A stretch of DNA of 64,000 nucleotides, from the NCBI GenBank assembly GCA_023435725.1, contig JAEYRD010000201.1, forward strand, positions 1 to 64,000. The letters are read 5' to 3'. Both the position numbers and the translations under genes were made by a program. The notes below the pieces were generated by a model. It ran no database searches. It was given only the letters and a program-made list of their open reading frames with translations, and was not told where the DNA came from. The DNA comes from Pseudomonadota bacterium. GTDB lineage: Bacteria > Pseudomonadota > Alphaproteobacteria > Rhizobiales > Xanthobacteraceae. This document shows, one piece after another, positions 26,482 through 37,816 of this stretch (positions are counted from its first letter, which is position 1; every line of letters begins with the position of its first letter).

Positions 26482-27510
26482 TCAGCGATACCTGCCGCGA
26501 AACTCGCGCGGCGAGGCGCCCGTCCAGGTGCGGAAGGCGCGGGAAAAGCTCTTCTCGTTGCGGAAGCCGGCGATCTCCGCGATCCGCTTGATCGGAGTGC
26601 GGCCGCGCATCAGCTCCTGCTTGGCGAGCTCGAACTTCGTCTCTTCCTTGAGATCGCGCAGCGAGGTTGCTTCCTCGCGGAGGCGCCGATGCATGGTGCG
26701 TGTGGACAGCGCCAGCTCGCTTGCGACATCCTCTGCGCCGAGAATGCGTCCGCGTGCATTGCGGAGCACGCGGCGGACACGCTCGACCAGAAGCCGGTCG
26801 CGCCGATAGGGTAGCACGGTCAGCCGCAATGCGCCCTTGAGCATGCTGTCGAGGTCGGCGGCGCTGCGGGTGAGCGGCAGCGAAAGATAGTGCTTGTCGA
26901 AGACGATGCGGGTGCCGTCCGCATCGAAGCTCAGGCTCCTGCAGAAGATGGTCGGATAGACCGAGACGTGGCCGGGCTCGGCATAGGGAAATTCGGCCCA
27001 GCGCAGCGCGATTGCGGAATCGACTGCCCAGCAGGAGAAGCCGAGGACATAGCGGAGCAGGGTAACCAGGCAGAACTCGCGCAAGGGGCCGAGATCCCGC
27101 TGCTCGCGAATGGAGATGGTCGCGGTCTCCTCACCGAGCGACAGCTCGAACAGCACGTCCTCGGTCAGCAGGCGGTGATGCCGGCACCAGCGCTTGAGCG
27201 CGACCTCGAGGTTGGGCGCGGTGATCGAGGCGCGGCACAGCATGCCATAGGTTCCCCAGGGCAGCCGCCGCGAGAACCAGCCGAGCGCCTCGTCGTCGAG
27301 CTCGCGCATCGCATGGCCCGCCAGGGCCTCGAACTGGGCCGCCGTCACCCGGCCGTCCCCCGATTCGACGAGGTCTTCGGTGACCTGCCCCTTGCTCAGC
27401 GCCTCGGTCGGATCCCGCCCGTAGCGGGCATAGGCGGCAGCCACGCCGCGGACGAAGGCGGCGGGGGTCATGGCGCGGCGAGGCGTCGCGGTTGCGGCTT
27501 GAAAAGGCAT
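26482..27510 (-). CDS. AraC-family transcriptional regulator, likely of the liu operon
   Basis: A 342-residue regulator from ATG 27510 (MPFQAATATPRR). The N-terminal about 200 residues resemble the Arabinose_bd/OruR-like ligand domain. The C-terminal HTH_18 domain contains LALSTRTMHRRLREEATS and IAEIAGFRNEKSFSRAFRTWTGASPREFR. It is divergent from the isovaleryl-CoA dehydrogenase gene with 100 bases between starts, the usual geometry for a local regulator. The inducer, perhaps a leucine-catabolic acyl-CoA, is inferred from position only. Confidence 0.88.
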   Translation of the reverse strand: MPFQAATATPRRAMTPAAFVRGVAAAYARYGRDPTEALSKGQVTEDLVESGDGRVTAAQFEALAGHAMRELDDEALGWFSRRLPWGTYGMLCRASITAPNLEVALKRWCRHHRLLTEDVLFELSLGEETATISIREQRDLGPLREFCLVTLLRYVLGFSCWAVDSAIALRWAEFPYAEPGHVSVYPTIFCRSLSFDADGTRIVFDKHYLSLPLTRSAADLDSMLKGALRLTVLPYRRDRLLVERVRRVLRNARGRILGAEDVASELALSTRTMHRRLREEATSLRDLKEETKFELAKQELMRGRTPIKRIAEIAGFRNEKSFSRAFRTWTGASPREFRGRYR

Positions 27511-27610
27511 GAAAAATCCTCGCCAAACTTGGCGGAAAATGCAACCTTTTCGACAGCCAAGGCGCCCGGGCGGAGGTAGGTTCGGGCGACAAGAATTTGG
27601 AGGAATCGCC

Positions 27611-28783
27611 TTGAACATCCCGAGCATCGATTTCGATCTGGGCGAAGACATCAGCATGCTGCGTGACACCGTCCGCGCCTTCGTCGAGGCTGAGGTCACC
27701 CCGCGCGCCGCGGAGATCGAAAAGGCCAATCTGTTCCCCGCCGACCTCTGGAAGCGCTTCGGCGACCTCGGCCTGCTGGGCATGACCGCGCCAGAGCAAT
27801 ATGGCGGCTCGAACATGGGCTATCTCGCCCACATCGTCGCCATGGAGGAGATTTCGCGCGGCTCGGCCGCCGTCGGGCTGTCCTACGGCGCCCACTCCAA
27901 CCTCTGCGTCAACCAGATCCGCCGCAACGGCACCGACGCGCAGCGGCAGCGCTATCTGCCGAAGCTGATCTCGGGCGAGTATGTCGGCGCGCTCGCGATG
28001 TCCGAGCCCGGCGCTGGCTCGGACGTGGTCTCCATGAAGCTGCGCGCCGACAAGCGCGGCGACCGCTACGTGCTGAACGGCTCCAAGATGTGGATCACCA
28101 ATGGCGGCGATGCCGACGTGCTCGTCGTCTACGCCAAGACCGATCCCGAGGCTGGTCCGCGCGGCATGACCGCCTTCCTCGTCGAGAAAGGCTTCAAGGG
28201 CTTCACCCATGGACAGCATCTCGACAAGCTCGGGATGCGCGGCTCCAACACCTATCCCTTGTTCTTCGACGAGTGCGAGGTCCCGGCAGAGAACGTGCTC
28301 GGCGGCGTGGGCGAGGGCGTCAAGGTGCTGATGTCCGGCCTCGACTATGAGCGCGCCGTGCTCTCAGGCGGCCCGCTCGGGATCATGGCGGCCTGCATGG
28401 ACGCGGTCGTTCCCTACATGCATGAGCGCAAGCAGTTCGGCCAGCCAATCGGCGACTTCCAGCTCATGCAGGGCAAGCTCGCCGACATGTATTCGACCTG
28501 GCAGGCCACGCGCGCCTATGTCTACGCGGTCGGTCGCGCTTGCGACCGCGCCAACCATGCGCGGACGCTGCGCAAGGACGCCGCCGCCGCGATCCTCTAT
28601 TCCGCGGAGAAGGCGACGTGGATGGCGGGCGAGGCGATCCAGGCGCTCGGCGGCGTCGGCTACACCAGCGAGTTTCCGACGGGACGCTTGTGGCGTGACG
28701 CCAAGCTCTACGAGATCGGCGCCGGCACCTCGGAGGTTCGCCGCATGCTGATCGGCCGCGAGCTGATGGCCGAGACGGCTTAA
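27611..28783 (+). CDS. liuA: Isovaleryl-CoA dehydrogenase
   Basis: A 390-residue flavoprotein of family length when started at TTG 27611, which has a near-perfect GGAGGA six bases upstream; no ATG gives a sensible N-terminus. It shows YGAHSNLCVNQI near 92-103, typical of isovaleryl-CoA dehydrogenases, AMSEPGAGSDV, WITNGG, and the catalytic base Glu247 in DYERA. It oxidises isovaleryl-CoA to 3-methylcrotonyl-CoA and passes electrons to ETF. It is the first gene of the leucine-degradation operon. Confidence 0.94.
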   Translation: MNIPSIDFDLGEDISMLRDTVRAFVEAEVTPRAAEIEKANLFPADLWKRFGDLGLLGMTAPEQYGGSNMGYLAHIVAMEEISRGSAAVGLSYGAHSNLCVNQIRRNGTDAQRQRYLPKLISGEYVGALAMSEPGAGSDVVSMKLRADKRGDRYVLNGSKMWITNGGDADVLVVYAKTDPEAGPRGMTAFLVEKGFKGFTHGQHLDKLGMRGSNTYPLFFDECEVPAENVLGGVGEGVKVLMSGLDYERAVLSGGPLGIMAACMDAVVPYMHERKQFGQPIGDFQLMQGKLADMYSTWQATRAYVYAVGRACDRANHARTLRKDAAAAILYSAEKATWMAGEAIQALGGVGYTSEFPTGRLWRDAKLYEIGAGTSEVRRMLIGRELMAETA

Positions 28784-28864
28784 GCCCCCACGCAATTGGA
28801 ATTGCCGCGAAACTGGTTCAACCTGCCGCGGCCTCTCACCACGTCACAAGAAACGCGGGACCAC

Positions 28865-30469
28865 ATGCCGCTCCATTCCAGCATCGATCCTTCCTCATCC
28901 GATTTTGCACGCAATTCCGACGCCATGCGCGGGCTCGTCGCCGACTTGCGCGAAAAGCTGAGCCAGGTTGCCGGTGGCGGCGGCGAGGTCTCACGCAACC
29001 GTCACACCGCGCGCGGCAAGATGCTGGCGCGCGAGCGTGTCGACCTGCTGGTCGATCCCGGAACGTCGTTCCTGGAGCTGTCGCCGCTTGCGGCCTACGG
29101 CCTCTACGGCGGCGACGTGCATTCGGCGAGCGTCGTCACGGGCGTCGGACGCATCTCGGGCCGCGAATGCGTGATTGTCGCCAACGACGCCACCATCAAG
29201 GGCGGCACGTACTATCCGATGACCGTGAAGAAGCATCTGCGCGCGCAGGACGTGGCGCGGCAGAACAATCTTCCCTGCGTCTACATGGTCGATTCCGGCG
29301 GCGCCTTCCTGCCGCTCCAGGACGAGATCTTTCCGGACGAGCGCCATTTCGGCCGCATCTTCTACAATCAGGCGCAGATGTCCTCGCAAGGCATCCCGCA
29401 GATCGCCATCGTGATGGGTTCCTGCACCGCCGGCGGCGCCTATGTGCCGGCGATGTCGGACGAGAGCATCATCGTGCGCAATCAGGGCACCATCTTCCTC
29501 GGCGGCCCGCCGCTGGTGAAGGCCGCGACCGGCGAAGTCGTGAGCGCCGAGGAACTCGGCGGCGCCGACGTCCATTCACGTCAGTCCGGCGTCACCGATC
29601 ACTATGCCCAGAATGATGCCCACGCGATCGGGATCGCCCGGCGCATCGTCGGGACACTGAAGCCATCGGCACGGCCGAACCTCAACATGCACCCGCCGCG
29701 GGACCCGTTGTTTGCGGCGGAGGAGATCTACGGCGTCGTGCCCGTCGACGGCCGCAAGCCGTTCGACGTGCGCGACATCATCGCGCGTGTCGTCGACGGC
29801 TCGGAGTTCGACGAATTCAAGAAGCTCTACGGCACCACGCTGGTCTGTGGCTTCGCTCACATCTGGGGCCATCCGGTCGGCATCATCGCCAATAACGGCA
29901 TCCTGTTCAGCGAAAGCTCGCTCAAGGGCGCGCATTTCATCGAGCTGTGCTGCCAGCGCGGTATTCCGCTGGTGTTCCTGCAGAACATCACGGGCTTCAT
30001 GGTCGGCAAGAAGTACGAGGCGGGCGGCATCGCGCGCGACGGCGCCAAGCTCGTCACCGCGGTCGCGACCGCCTCGGTGCCGAAATTCACCGTCGTGATC
30101 GGCGGCTCCTATGGCGCCGGCAATTACGGCATGTGCGGCCGCGCCTATAGTCCGCGCTTCCTCTGGATGTGGCCGAACGCGCGCATCTCGGTGATGGGCG
30201 GCGAGCAGGCCTCGATGGTGCTGAGCCAGGTCCGGCGCGACAATATCGAGGCCAAAGGCGATAGCTGGTCGAAGGAGGAGGAAGAGAAATTCCGCAAGCC
30301 GATCCGCGACCAATATGAGAGCCAGGGACACCCGTACTACGCGACCGCGCGCCTCTGGGACGACGGCGTGATCGATCCGGCCGACACGCGGCTCGTGCTC
30401 GGCCTTGGCCTCTCGGCGGCGTCGAATGCGCCGATCGAACCGACGAAATTCGGCCTGTTCAGGATGTGA
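28865..30469 (+). CDS. liuB: Methylcrotonyl-CoA carboxylase, carboxyltransferase (beta) subunit
   Basis: A 534-residue protein from ATG 28865 (MPLHSSIDPSSSDF), with GGGA just upstream. It has the two crotonase-like halves of acyl-CoA carboxyltransferases: YMVDSGGAFLPLQDEIFPDE and GSCTAGGAYVPAMSDE in the first, and FLQNITGFMVGKKYEAGGIARDGAK in the second, then GGSYGAGNYGMCGRAY. The LQNITGFMVG and GAFLPLQ signatures fit the methylcrotonyl rather than the propionyl enzyme. It moves carboxyl from biotin onto 3-methylcrotonyl-CoA. It sits between liuA and the alpha subunit. Confidence 0.94.
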   Translation: MPLHSSIDPSSSDFARNSDAMRGLVADLREKLSQVAGGGGEVSRNRHTARGKMLARERVDLLVDPGTSFLELSPLAAYGLYGGDVHSASVVTGVGRISGRECVIVANDATIKGGTYYPMTVKKHLRAQDVARQNNLPCVYMVDSGGAFLPLQDEIFPDERHFGRIFYNQAQMSSQGIPQIAIVMGSCTAGGAYVPAMSDESIIVRNQGTIFLGGPPLVKAATGEVVSAEELGGADVHSRQSGVTDHYAQNDAHAIGIARRIVGTLKPSARPNLNMHPPRDPLFAAEEIYGVVPVDGRKPFDVRDIIARVVDGSEFDEFKKLYGTTLVCGFAHIWGHPVGIIANNGILFSESSLKGAHFIELCCQRGIPLVFLQNITGFMVGKKYEAGGIARDGAKLVTAVATASVPKFTVVIGGSYGAGNYGMCGRAYSPRFLWMWPNARISVMGGEQASMVLSQVRRDNIEAKGDSWSKEEEEKFRKPIRDQYESQGHPYYATARLWDDGVIDPADTRLVLGLGLSAASNAPIEPTKFGLFRM

Positions 30470-30473
30470 TGCG

Positions 30474-32501
<2,028 letters not shown>

Positions 32502-32502
32502 C

Positions 32503-33417
32503 ATGAGCGACCAGGTCCGCATCATCGAAATGGGGCCGCGCGACGGCCTTCAGAACGAGAAGATTCCGGTCAGCGTCGAGGCCCGCATTGCCTTCGTGGA
32601 GGCGCTGGTCGCGGCCGGGCTTCATACTGTCGAGGTCGGCGCTTTCGTCTCGCCCAAGGCGATCCCGCAGATGGCGAGCTCGGATGCCGTGCTGCGTGGC
32701 GTGACCCACGTGAAGGACGCCGAATTCCACGTGCTGGTGCCGAACGAGAAGGGCTACGACGCCGCGCGCGCGGCGGGCGCGAAGGTGGTCTCGGTGTTCG
32801 CTGCCGCGTCCGAAGGCTTTTCGCGGGCCAACATCAACTGCACGGTCGCGGAGTCCATCGAGCGGTTCAAGCCGGTTCTTGCGCGCGCCAAGGCCGACGG
32901 CGTGCCGGTGCGCGGCTATATCTCCTGCGTGCTGGGCTGTCCGTTCGATGGCGAGATCAAGCCGAAGGCCGTGGCCGATCTTGCCAAGACATTGTGGGAT
33001 CTCGGCTGCTACGAGATCTCGCTCGGCGACACCATCGGTGTCGGCACGCCCGCCAAGGCGAAGGAGATGCTCCGCGCGGTTGCCGCCAACATTCCCGCCG
33101 CCAAGCTTGCGATGCATTTCCACGACACCTACGGCCAGGCGCTTGCCAATCTCTATGCGGGGATGGAGGAAGGCATCCGCGTCATCGATGCCGCAGCCGG
33201 CGGCCTCGGCGGCTGCCCCTACGCGCCGGGCGCCACCGGCAATGTCGCGACCGAGGATGTCGTCTACATGCTCGAAGGCATGGGCGTCAGCACCGGCATC
33301 GACATGGAGAGGCTGCTGGCGGCGACGAACGCGATGAGCGTCGTGCTGGGCAAGCCGCCCGTCAGCCGCGTGGCCTCCGCGCTGAACGCGAAGAAGAAGC
33401 GGGCTGCTTCCCAATAG
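32503..33417 (+). CDS. liuE: Hydroxymethylglutaryl-CoA lyase
   Basis: A 304-residue TIM-barrel enzyme that cleaves HMG-CoA to acetoacetate and acetyl-CoA, the end of leucine breakdown. GGGAGAG precedes the ATG at 32503, one base after the liuD stop. Metal and active-site motifs are MGPRDGLQNE, EVGAFVSPKAIPQMA, the HFHDTYGQALAN metal-histidine stretch and AAGGLGGCPYAPGATGNVATED with the catalytic cysteine. It closes the operon; a methylglutaconyl-CoA hydratase gene is not present here. Confidence 0.95.
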   Translation: MSDQVRIIEMGPRDGLQNEKIPVSVEARIAFVEALVAAGLHTVEVGAFVSPKAIPQMASSDAVLRGVTHVKDAEFHVLVPNEKGYDAARAAGAKVVSVFAAASEGFSRANINCTVAESIERFKPVLARAKADGVPVRGYISCVLGCPFDGEIKPKAVADLAKTLWDLGCYEISLGDTIGVGTPAKAKEMLRAVAANIPAAKLAMHFHDTYGQALANLYAGMEEGIRVIDAAAGGLGGCPYAPGATGNVATEDVVYMLEGMGVSTGIDMERLLAATNAMSVVLGKPPVSRVASALNAKKKRAASQ

Positions 33418-33421
33418 TTCT

Positions 33422-33572
33422 CCGTCATTGCGAGCCAACGGGTCCGCGCGAAGCGCGGCCCGATGACAGGCTCCGCGAAGCAATCCAGAACCCCGCGGTG
33501 CCAGCCTGGATGCTTCGTCGCTTCAGTGCAAAATTGCTTTGCGATTTTGTCACGAGCTCCTCGCAATGACGG
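33422..33572. repeat. Dispersed repeat with 13-bp terminal inverted repeats
   Basis: CCGTCATTGCGAG at 33422-33434 is perfectly complemented at 33560-33572, enclosing a 151-base element. Internal palindromes include CGCGCGAAGCGCG around 33445 and CAAAATTGCTTTGCGATTTTG around 33531. I recognise the CGTCATTGCGAG...CTCGCAATGACG ends as a dispersed family of Bradyrhizobium and Rhodopseudomonas, from memory. It separates the convergent liu and TRAP operons and may act as a bidirectional terminator. Confidence 0.75.
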
Positions 33573-33584
33573 TGTTTGTGGCCT

Positions 33585-34943
33585 CTACCTGCTCCCGTCC
33601 GGCCCCATCACCAGGTCCGGCAGCCAGGTCGAGATCTCCGGCACGAAGCAGAGCAGCAGCACGGCGAGCATCATCAGCAGCACGAACGGCAGCGTGCCCC
33701 AGATCACCTCGCTCAAGGGGATGTCGGGCGCGACGTTGCGGATGACGAAGATGTTGAGGCCGACCGGCGGATGGATCAGGCCCATCTCCATCACGATGGT
33801 CATGACGACGCCGAACCAGATGATGTCGAAATTGGCAGCACGGAGCGGCGGCAGGATGATCGGCGCCGTCATCAGGATGATCGAGACCGGCGGCAGGAAG
33901 AAGCCGAGCACGACGACCATGACGAGGATCGCGAACAACAGGCCCCAGCGCGGCAGGTGCATAGCGACGACGGATTCGGCGGCCGATTGCGAGATGTGCA
34001 GGTAACTCATCACGTAGGAGTAGAGCAGCGACATGCCGATGATCATCATCAGCATGGTCGATTCCCGGATCGTCGATTTCATGATGGGCCCGAGATCGCT
34101 CGGCCGCCACACGCTGTAGATCGCGGCGATCAGCGCCAGCGCCAGCAGTCCGCCGAGGCCGGCGGTCTCCGACGGCGTGGCGTAGCCGCCATAGAGCGCG
34201 ATCATGACGCCGGTGAGCAGCAGCACGAACGGGATTACGCGCGGCAGCACGCTGAAGCGTTCGGCCAGTGTGTACTCGTCGCGGGTCAGGATCGCGGCCT
34301 CCGGGCCGCCATTCTTGTAGATCGCTTCGGCCGCGGCATATTCCCGGCGGAAGCGGATCACGGCGTAGGCGCCGAACAGCGAAACCAGCAGCAGGCCCGG
34401 ACCGATGCCGGCGAGGAAGAGCCGGCCGAGCGATTTTTCCGCGGCGACTGCGAACAGGATCATGGTGATCGAGGGGGGCAGCAGGATGCCGAGCGTGCCG
34501 CCGGCGGCGATGATGCCGGCAGCAAAGCCGCCGGAATAGCCGCGCTTGCGCATCTCGGGGATGCCGGCCGAACCGATCGCCGAGCAGGTCGCGGGCGAGG
34601 AGCCCGCCATCGCTGCGAATAGCGCGCAGGCAAACACATTGGCAACGCCAAGGCCGCCGGGAACGCGATGCAGCCAGGCGTGCAGGGCCGAATAGAGATC
34701 CTGGCCGGCGCGCGACTTGCCAATCGCCGCGCCCTTCAGGATGAAGAGGGGGATCGAAAGCAGCGTGATCGAGGCCATCTCCTCGTAGACGTTCTGCGTC
34801 ACCGTATCGAGGGATGCGGTGGGCATGTAGATACCCATGAACACCACCGCGACCGCGCCGAGGGCAAAAGCGATGGGCATGCCCGAGAACATCACGAGCA
34901 GCGTCGCGATGCCGTAGGCAAGGCCAATACCGAAAACGCTCAT
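33585..34943 (-). CDS. TRAP transporter large permease (DctM type)
   Basis: A 452-residue integral membrane protein from ATG 34943 (MSVFGIGLAYGIA). It has about twelve hydrophobic segments and the signature stretches FILKGAAIGKS, AAMAGSSPATCSAIGSAGIPEM, GGTLGILLPPSITMI and MGLIHPPVGLNIFVI. It is the ion-coupled translocation subunit. The start overlaps the small-permease stop by ATGA, so translation is coupled. The substrate is unknown; TRAP systems usually carry organic acids. Confidence 0.93.
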   Translation of the reverse strand: MSVFGIGLAYGIATLLVMFSGMPIAFALGAVAVVFMGIYMPTASLDTVTQNVYEEMASITLLSIPLFILKGAAIGKSRAGQDLYSALHAWLHRVPGGLGVANVFACALFAAMAGSSPATCSAIGSAGIPEMRKRGYSGGFAAGIIAAGGTLGILLPPSITMILFAVAAEKSLGRLFLAGIGPGLLLVSLFGAYAVIRFRREYAAAEAIYKNGGPEAAILTRDEYTLAERFSVLPRVIPFVLLLTGVMIALYGGYATPSETAGLGGLLALALIAAIYSVWRPSDLGPIMKSTIRESTMLMMIIGMSLLYSYVMSYLHISQSAAESVVAMHLPRWGLLFAILVMVVVLGFFLPPVSIILMTAPIILPPLRAANFDIIWFGVVMTIVMEMGLIHPPVGLNIFVIRNVAPDIPLSEVIWGTLPFVLLMMLAVLLLCFVPEISTWLPDLVMGPDGSR

Positions 34944-35494
34944 GGCCGCCTGGCTCCGGTAAGGGGCAGCGCAAGCTGCACGAGGATCTGGACACAGAGC
35001 AGGCTCATGCCGAGCGCCATCAGCGAATAGGGGATGGCGAGCGGCGGCGACCACATCGAGTTCGAGACCTGGCCATCGACATAGGCCTCGTGGGCCAATG
35101 TCCAGGATTTCCAGGTAAAGAACGCGCAGAACAGAAGCGTCGCGGCATCGACCAGCCAGAGCCGCACCTTGTTCGCAAACGGCGACAGCAGACCGACGAA
35201 GGCTTCGATACCGATATGGCCGCGGTTTTGCTGCACATAGGCCGCGGTCATGAAGGTCGCGCCGACCAGGAGGAACACGGCGGCCTCGTCCTGCCAGTAA
35301 TTGGCGGCCTTGAACAGCGCGCGGCTGAGCACGCTGTAGCTCAGGATCGCGCAGGCCGCGACCAGCGCGATTGCGGCGAGCACGACGATGATGCTGTTGA
35401 GGATGGCGAGACCGCGATCGATCGCTGCCGCAGGGCCCGTCCCTGCGGCAGCGGTCGCATGGTCGTCACGATCCGGAAGCGGACCGTGGCTCAT
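34940..35494 (-). CDS. TRAP transporter small permease (DctQ type)
   Basis: A 184-residue protein with four hydrophobic segments from about residue 28 on. The family core QDEAAVFLLVGATFMTAAYV and GHIGIEAF is present. ATG 35494 is taken because it overlaps the upstream gene's stop by ATGA. It pairs with the large permease in the inner membrane. The N-terminal 27 residues are polar and likely cytoplasmic. Confidence 0.9.
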   Translation of the reverse strand: MSHGPLPDRDDHATAAAGTGPAAAIDRGLAILNSIIVVLAAIALVAACAILSYSVLSRALFKAANYWQDEAAVFLLVGATFMTAAYVQQNRGHIGIEAFVGLLSPFANKVRLWLVDAATLLFCAFFTWKSWTLAHEAYVDGQVSNSMWSPPLAIPYSLMALGMSLLCVQILVQLALPLTGARRP

Positions 35495-36513
35495 GCCGCG
35501 ACATTGGAAGCGAGCTTCAAGAGATTCGCAGCGGTCGCGGTCTTGGCGCCGTAATCCTTCCACGCGGTGTCGCGGGCGATGTCACGCCACTTGCCGACGG
35601 TCGCGGCGTCGAGCGCCGAGACCTTGGCGCCGGCCTTCTCGTAGACCTTGGCGACTTCGACGTCGTCGTCCTGGGCGCCCTTGCGGCCGAAGGCTTCGAG
35701 CTCGGTGCCGACCGCGAGCAGGATGTCCTGATGGTTCTTCGGCAACTTGTCGAAGATTGCCTTCGACATCATCAGCGGCTCGAGCATGAACCAGTAGGAG
35801 GCACCGGCGCCAGAGGTCAGCGACTTCGCGACCTCTTCGAGGCGGAACGAGATCAGGCTGGTGGAGGAGGTGATGCCGGCATCGCAGGCGCCGGTCTGCA
35901 TCGCGGCGTAGATTTCGTTCGACGGGACCGACAGCACCGAGGCGCCGGCGGTCTGCAGCACCATGTCCATCTCGCGCGAGCCGCCGCGCACCTTCAGGCC
36001 CTTGGCGTCTTCAGGGGCAACGATCGCCTTGGACCGGCTGGCGACGCCGCCGGCCTGCCAGACCCAGGTGAGCAGGATGATGCCCTTGTCGGCGAGGAAG
36101 TCGGTCAGCGCCTTGCCGACCGGCTCCTTCTTCCAGCGCAGGCCCTGGTCGTAGGTGGTCACGAGGCCGGGCATCAGGCCGATATTGGTCTCCGGCAATT
36201 CGCCGCCGGCGTAGGGCATCGGATAGAGGCTGATGTCGAGCGCGCCCTTGCGCATCGCGGAGAACTGGGCGTTGGTCTTGATCAGCGAGGAGTTCGGATA
36301 GATTTCGGCTGCGATGTCGCCTTTGCTGCGCTTGGCGACTTCAGCGGCGAACATCCGACAGAGCCGGTCGCGGAAATCGCCCTTGTCGATGGTGCCGCCC
36401 GGGAATTGATGTGAGATTTTCAGCGTGGTTGCGGCGTGCGCGGTACCGGTGCCGAAGCGGAGAATGGCGGGTGCGGCGACGGCGGTCGCGATCAGTTGGC
36501 GGCGCGTGAACAT
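35491..36513 (-). CDS. TRAP transporter solute-binding protein (DctP family)
   Basis: A 340-residue periplasmic protein from ATG 36513, with AAGGGGAT upstream. The N-terminus MFTRRQLIATAVAAPAILRF is a Tat-like signal (twin Arg plus hydrophobic core), with cleavage likely after AHA. The domain has DISLYPMPYAGGELPE, KGLKVRGGSREMD and the family's ligand-Arg region VRGG. It is the first gene of the three-gene TRAP operon. Ligand unknown; its convergence with the leucine operon hints at an organic acid but proves nothing. Confidence 0.92.
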   Translation of the reverse strand: MFTRRQLIATAVAAPAILRFGTGTAHAATTLKISHQFPGGTIDKGDFRDRLCRMFAAEVAKRSKGDIAAEIYPNSSLIKTNAQFSAMRKGALDISLYPMPYAGGELPETNIGLMPGLVTTYDQGLRWKKEPVGKALTDFLADKGIILLTWVWQAGGVASRSKAIVAPEDAKGLKVRGGSREMDMVLQTAGASVLSVPSNEIYAAMQTGACDAGITSSTSLISFRLEEVAKSLTSGAGASYWFMLEPLMMSKAIFDKLPKNHQDILLAVGTELEAFGRKGAQDDDVEVAKVYEKAGAKVSALDAATVGKWRDIARDTAWKDYGAKTATAANLLKLASNVAA

Positions 36514-36835
36514 GGATTGATCCCCTTGGACGATTCTTGTTTGGTTTGATTTGGGTGGGTCGTCGAGACTGGCGCTAAGGCCCATCCTAGCCGGTCTTCC
36601 ACCCGATGTTCTCTAGTCTGATAGTTCGAGACCGAATGCCGCGGCAAGTGTCGGCCTTGCTGCACTGCACACTCGCGGTTCCCGCCGCATGCGCACGTTC
36701 TCCACCGAACGATGGATGGCAGCCGGTCCGCGCGAATTTTATCGACGGCCGCGTAACAATTTCGGCTGCCGATCCGTCGAGACTGGATAGCGGCATCCGT
36801 CGCTGACCAACGTCATCTCGAAGGGAACATTGCTC
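36514..36835. promoter_or_regulatory. Divergent intergenic region between TRAP operon and MXKDX gene
   Basis: There is no convincing gene in these 322 bases. A 12-base direct repeat, CGTCGAGACTGG, occurs at 36561-36572 and 36775-36786. The promoters of the two flanking transcription units should lie here. Confidence 0.4.
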
Positions 36836-37078
36836 ATGACCATTCGCAACCGCATCGTGCTCGGCGCTTCGGTGGCCGCGCTCTCGCTGGGCCTCGCGCT
36901 TTCGTCGGCCGCTTTTGCTCAGGACAAGATGGGCAAGGACGACGGCATGATGAAGAAGGACACGATGTCCAAGGACGGCATGAAGAAGGATGCCATGTCC
37001 AAGGACGACGGCATGAAGAAAGACCATATGTCGAAGGACGGGATGAAGAAGGACGACGGGATGATGAAGAAGAACTGA
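36836..37078 (+). CDS. Pentapeptide MXKDX repeat protein
   Basis: An 80-residue protein with a signal peptide (residues 1-29, ending SSAAFAQ), so probably exported. The mature part is almost entirely Met, Lys, Asp and Gly in repeats of the form M-x-K-D: MGKDDG, MMKKDT, MSKDG, MKKDA and so on, about nine units. The start is ATG 36836 with AAGGGA upstream. The family is common in Bradyrhizobium and uncharacterised. Met- and Asp-rich periplasmic repeats suggest metal binding, which is speculation. Confidence 0.8.
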   Translation: MTIRNRIVLGASVAALSLGLALSSAAFAQDKMGKDDGMMKKDTMSKDGMKKDAMSKDDGMKKDHMSKDGMKKDDGMMKKN

Positions 37079-37132
37079 TCTTCAACTGTCGTCGCGGGCC
37101 GCTCGCGGTGACGAACGCGCGCGCTCGCAATT

Positions 37133-37159
37133 CCGGGGCGGTCATGCCGGCCGCCCCGG
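37133..37159. terminator. GC-rich hairpin after the MXKDX gene
   Basis: A perfect 9-bp stem, CCGGGGCGG at 37133-37141 and its complement at 37151-37159, lies between two convergent genes. No T-run follows. A second short palindrome, GTTCAA...TTGAAC, is at 37172-37189. Confidence 0.45.
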
Positions 37160-37203
37160 AGCGATGTCTCAGTTCAAATTCAATTGAACGTTACTTGTGA
37201 GCG

Positions 37204-37551
37204 TTACTTGCGCTTGGCCTTGCGGGCGGCGTAGCGCGCGTCACGCTTGGCCTTCTGCTCGGCCTCGAGCGCTGCCAGCTTTTCGGCTGTTTCCGCGGCC
37301 TCGCGTGCGATCCGTGCCGCTTCAGCGACCTTGGCTTCTTCCTCAAGGCGCTTCTGCTCGGCCTTTTCGGCCTCGCGCGTGGCCTTGGCCTCGGCGCGCT
37401 TGGCCGCGAGGGCCTCGCGCTCGGCGCGTCGTGCCGCGACCGCCGGATCGTCGGGGCCCGGCTGCGACTTGAACTTGTTCAAAAGATTTTTGCGGGCGTC
37501 CTGTGCCGCCTTTTGCCGGTCTGCGAAGCCGGGTTCCCTGAATCCACTCAT
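37204..37551 (-). CDS. Charged coiled-coil protein, DUF6481-like
   Basis: A 115-residue protein, mostly Ala, Glu, Lys and Arg, predicted to be one long helix or coiled coil from about residue 40 to the end. It begins MSGFREPGFADRQKAAQDAR, which resembles the DUF6481 family start, and has a very basic C-terminus (RKAKRK). No signal peptide is seen. The function is unknown; a cytoplasmic nucleic-acid-associated or structural role is possible. Confidence 0.7.
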   Translation of the reverse strand: MSGFREPGFADRQKAAQDARKNLLNKFKSQPGPDDPAVAARRAEREALAAKRAEAKATREAEKAEQKRLEEEAKVAEAARIAREAAETAEKLAALEAEQKAKRDARYAARKAKRK

Positions 37552-37816
37552 CGAACGAGCCTTGTCTTCCTCGCTTTCAACACTACATCACGGCCTGTTG
37601 GTACGTCGGCTGGGCATAGCAGGCACCACGCGACGCACATGCGTGTACATCGCTGCGCGTCGCGAAGCCACCCATAATCGCAGCCGATCAGGTACCCGAA
37701 AATCGCCCCCGACGATCTCTCGTACCCCGAAAAAACTGCCGAATTGTGATGTCCCTCATAGGGGAAGCACGTGGGCGACGCCTAGCGTCAGGCCCGATAC
37801 GAGACGGAGCACGGGC

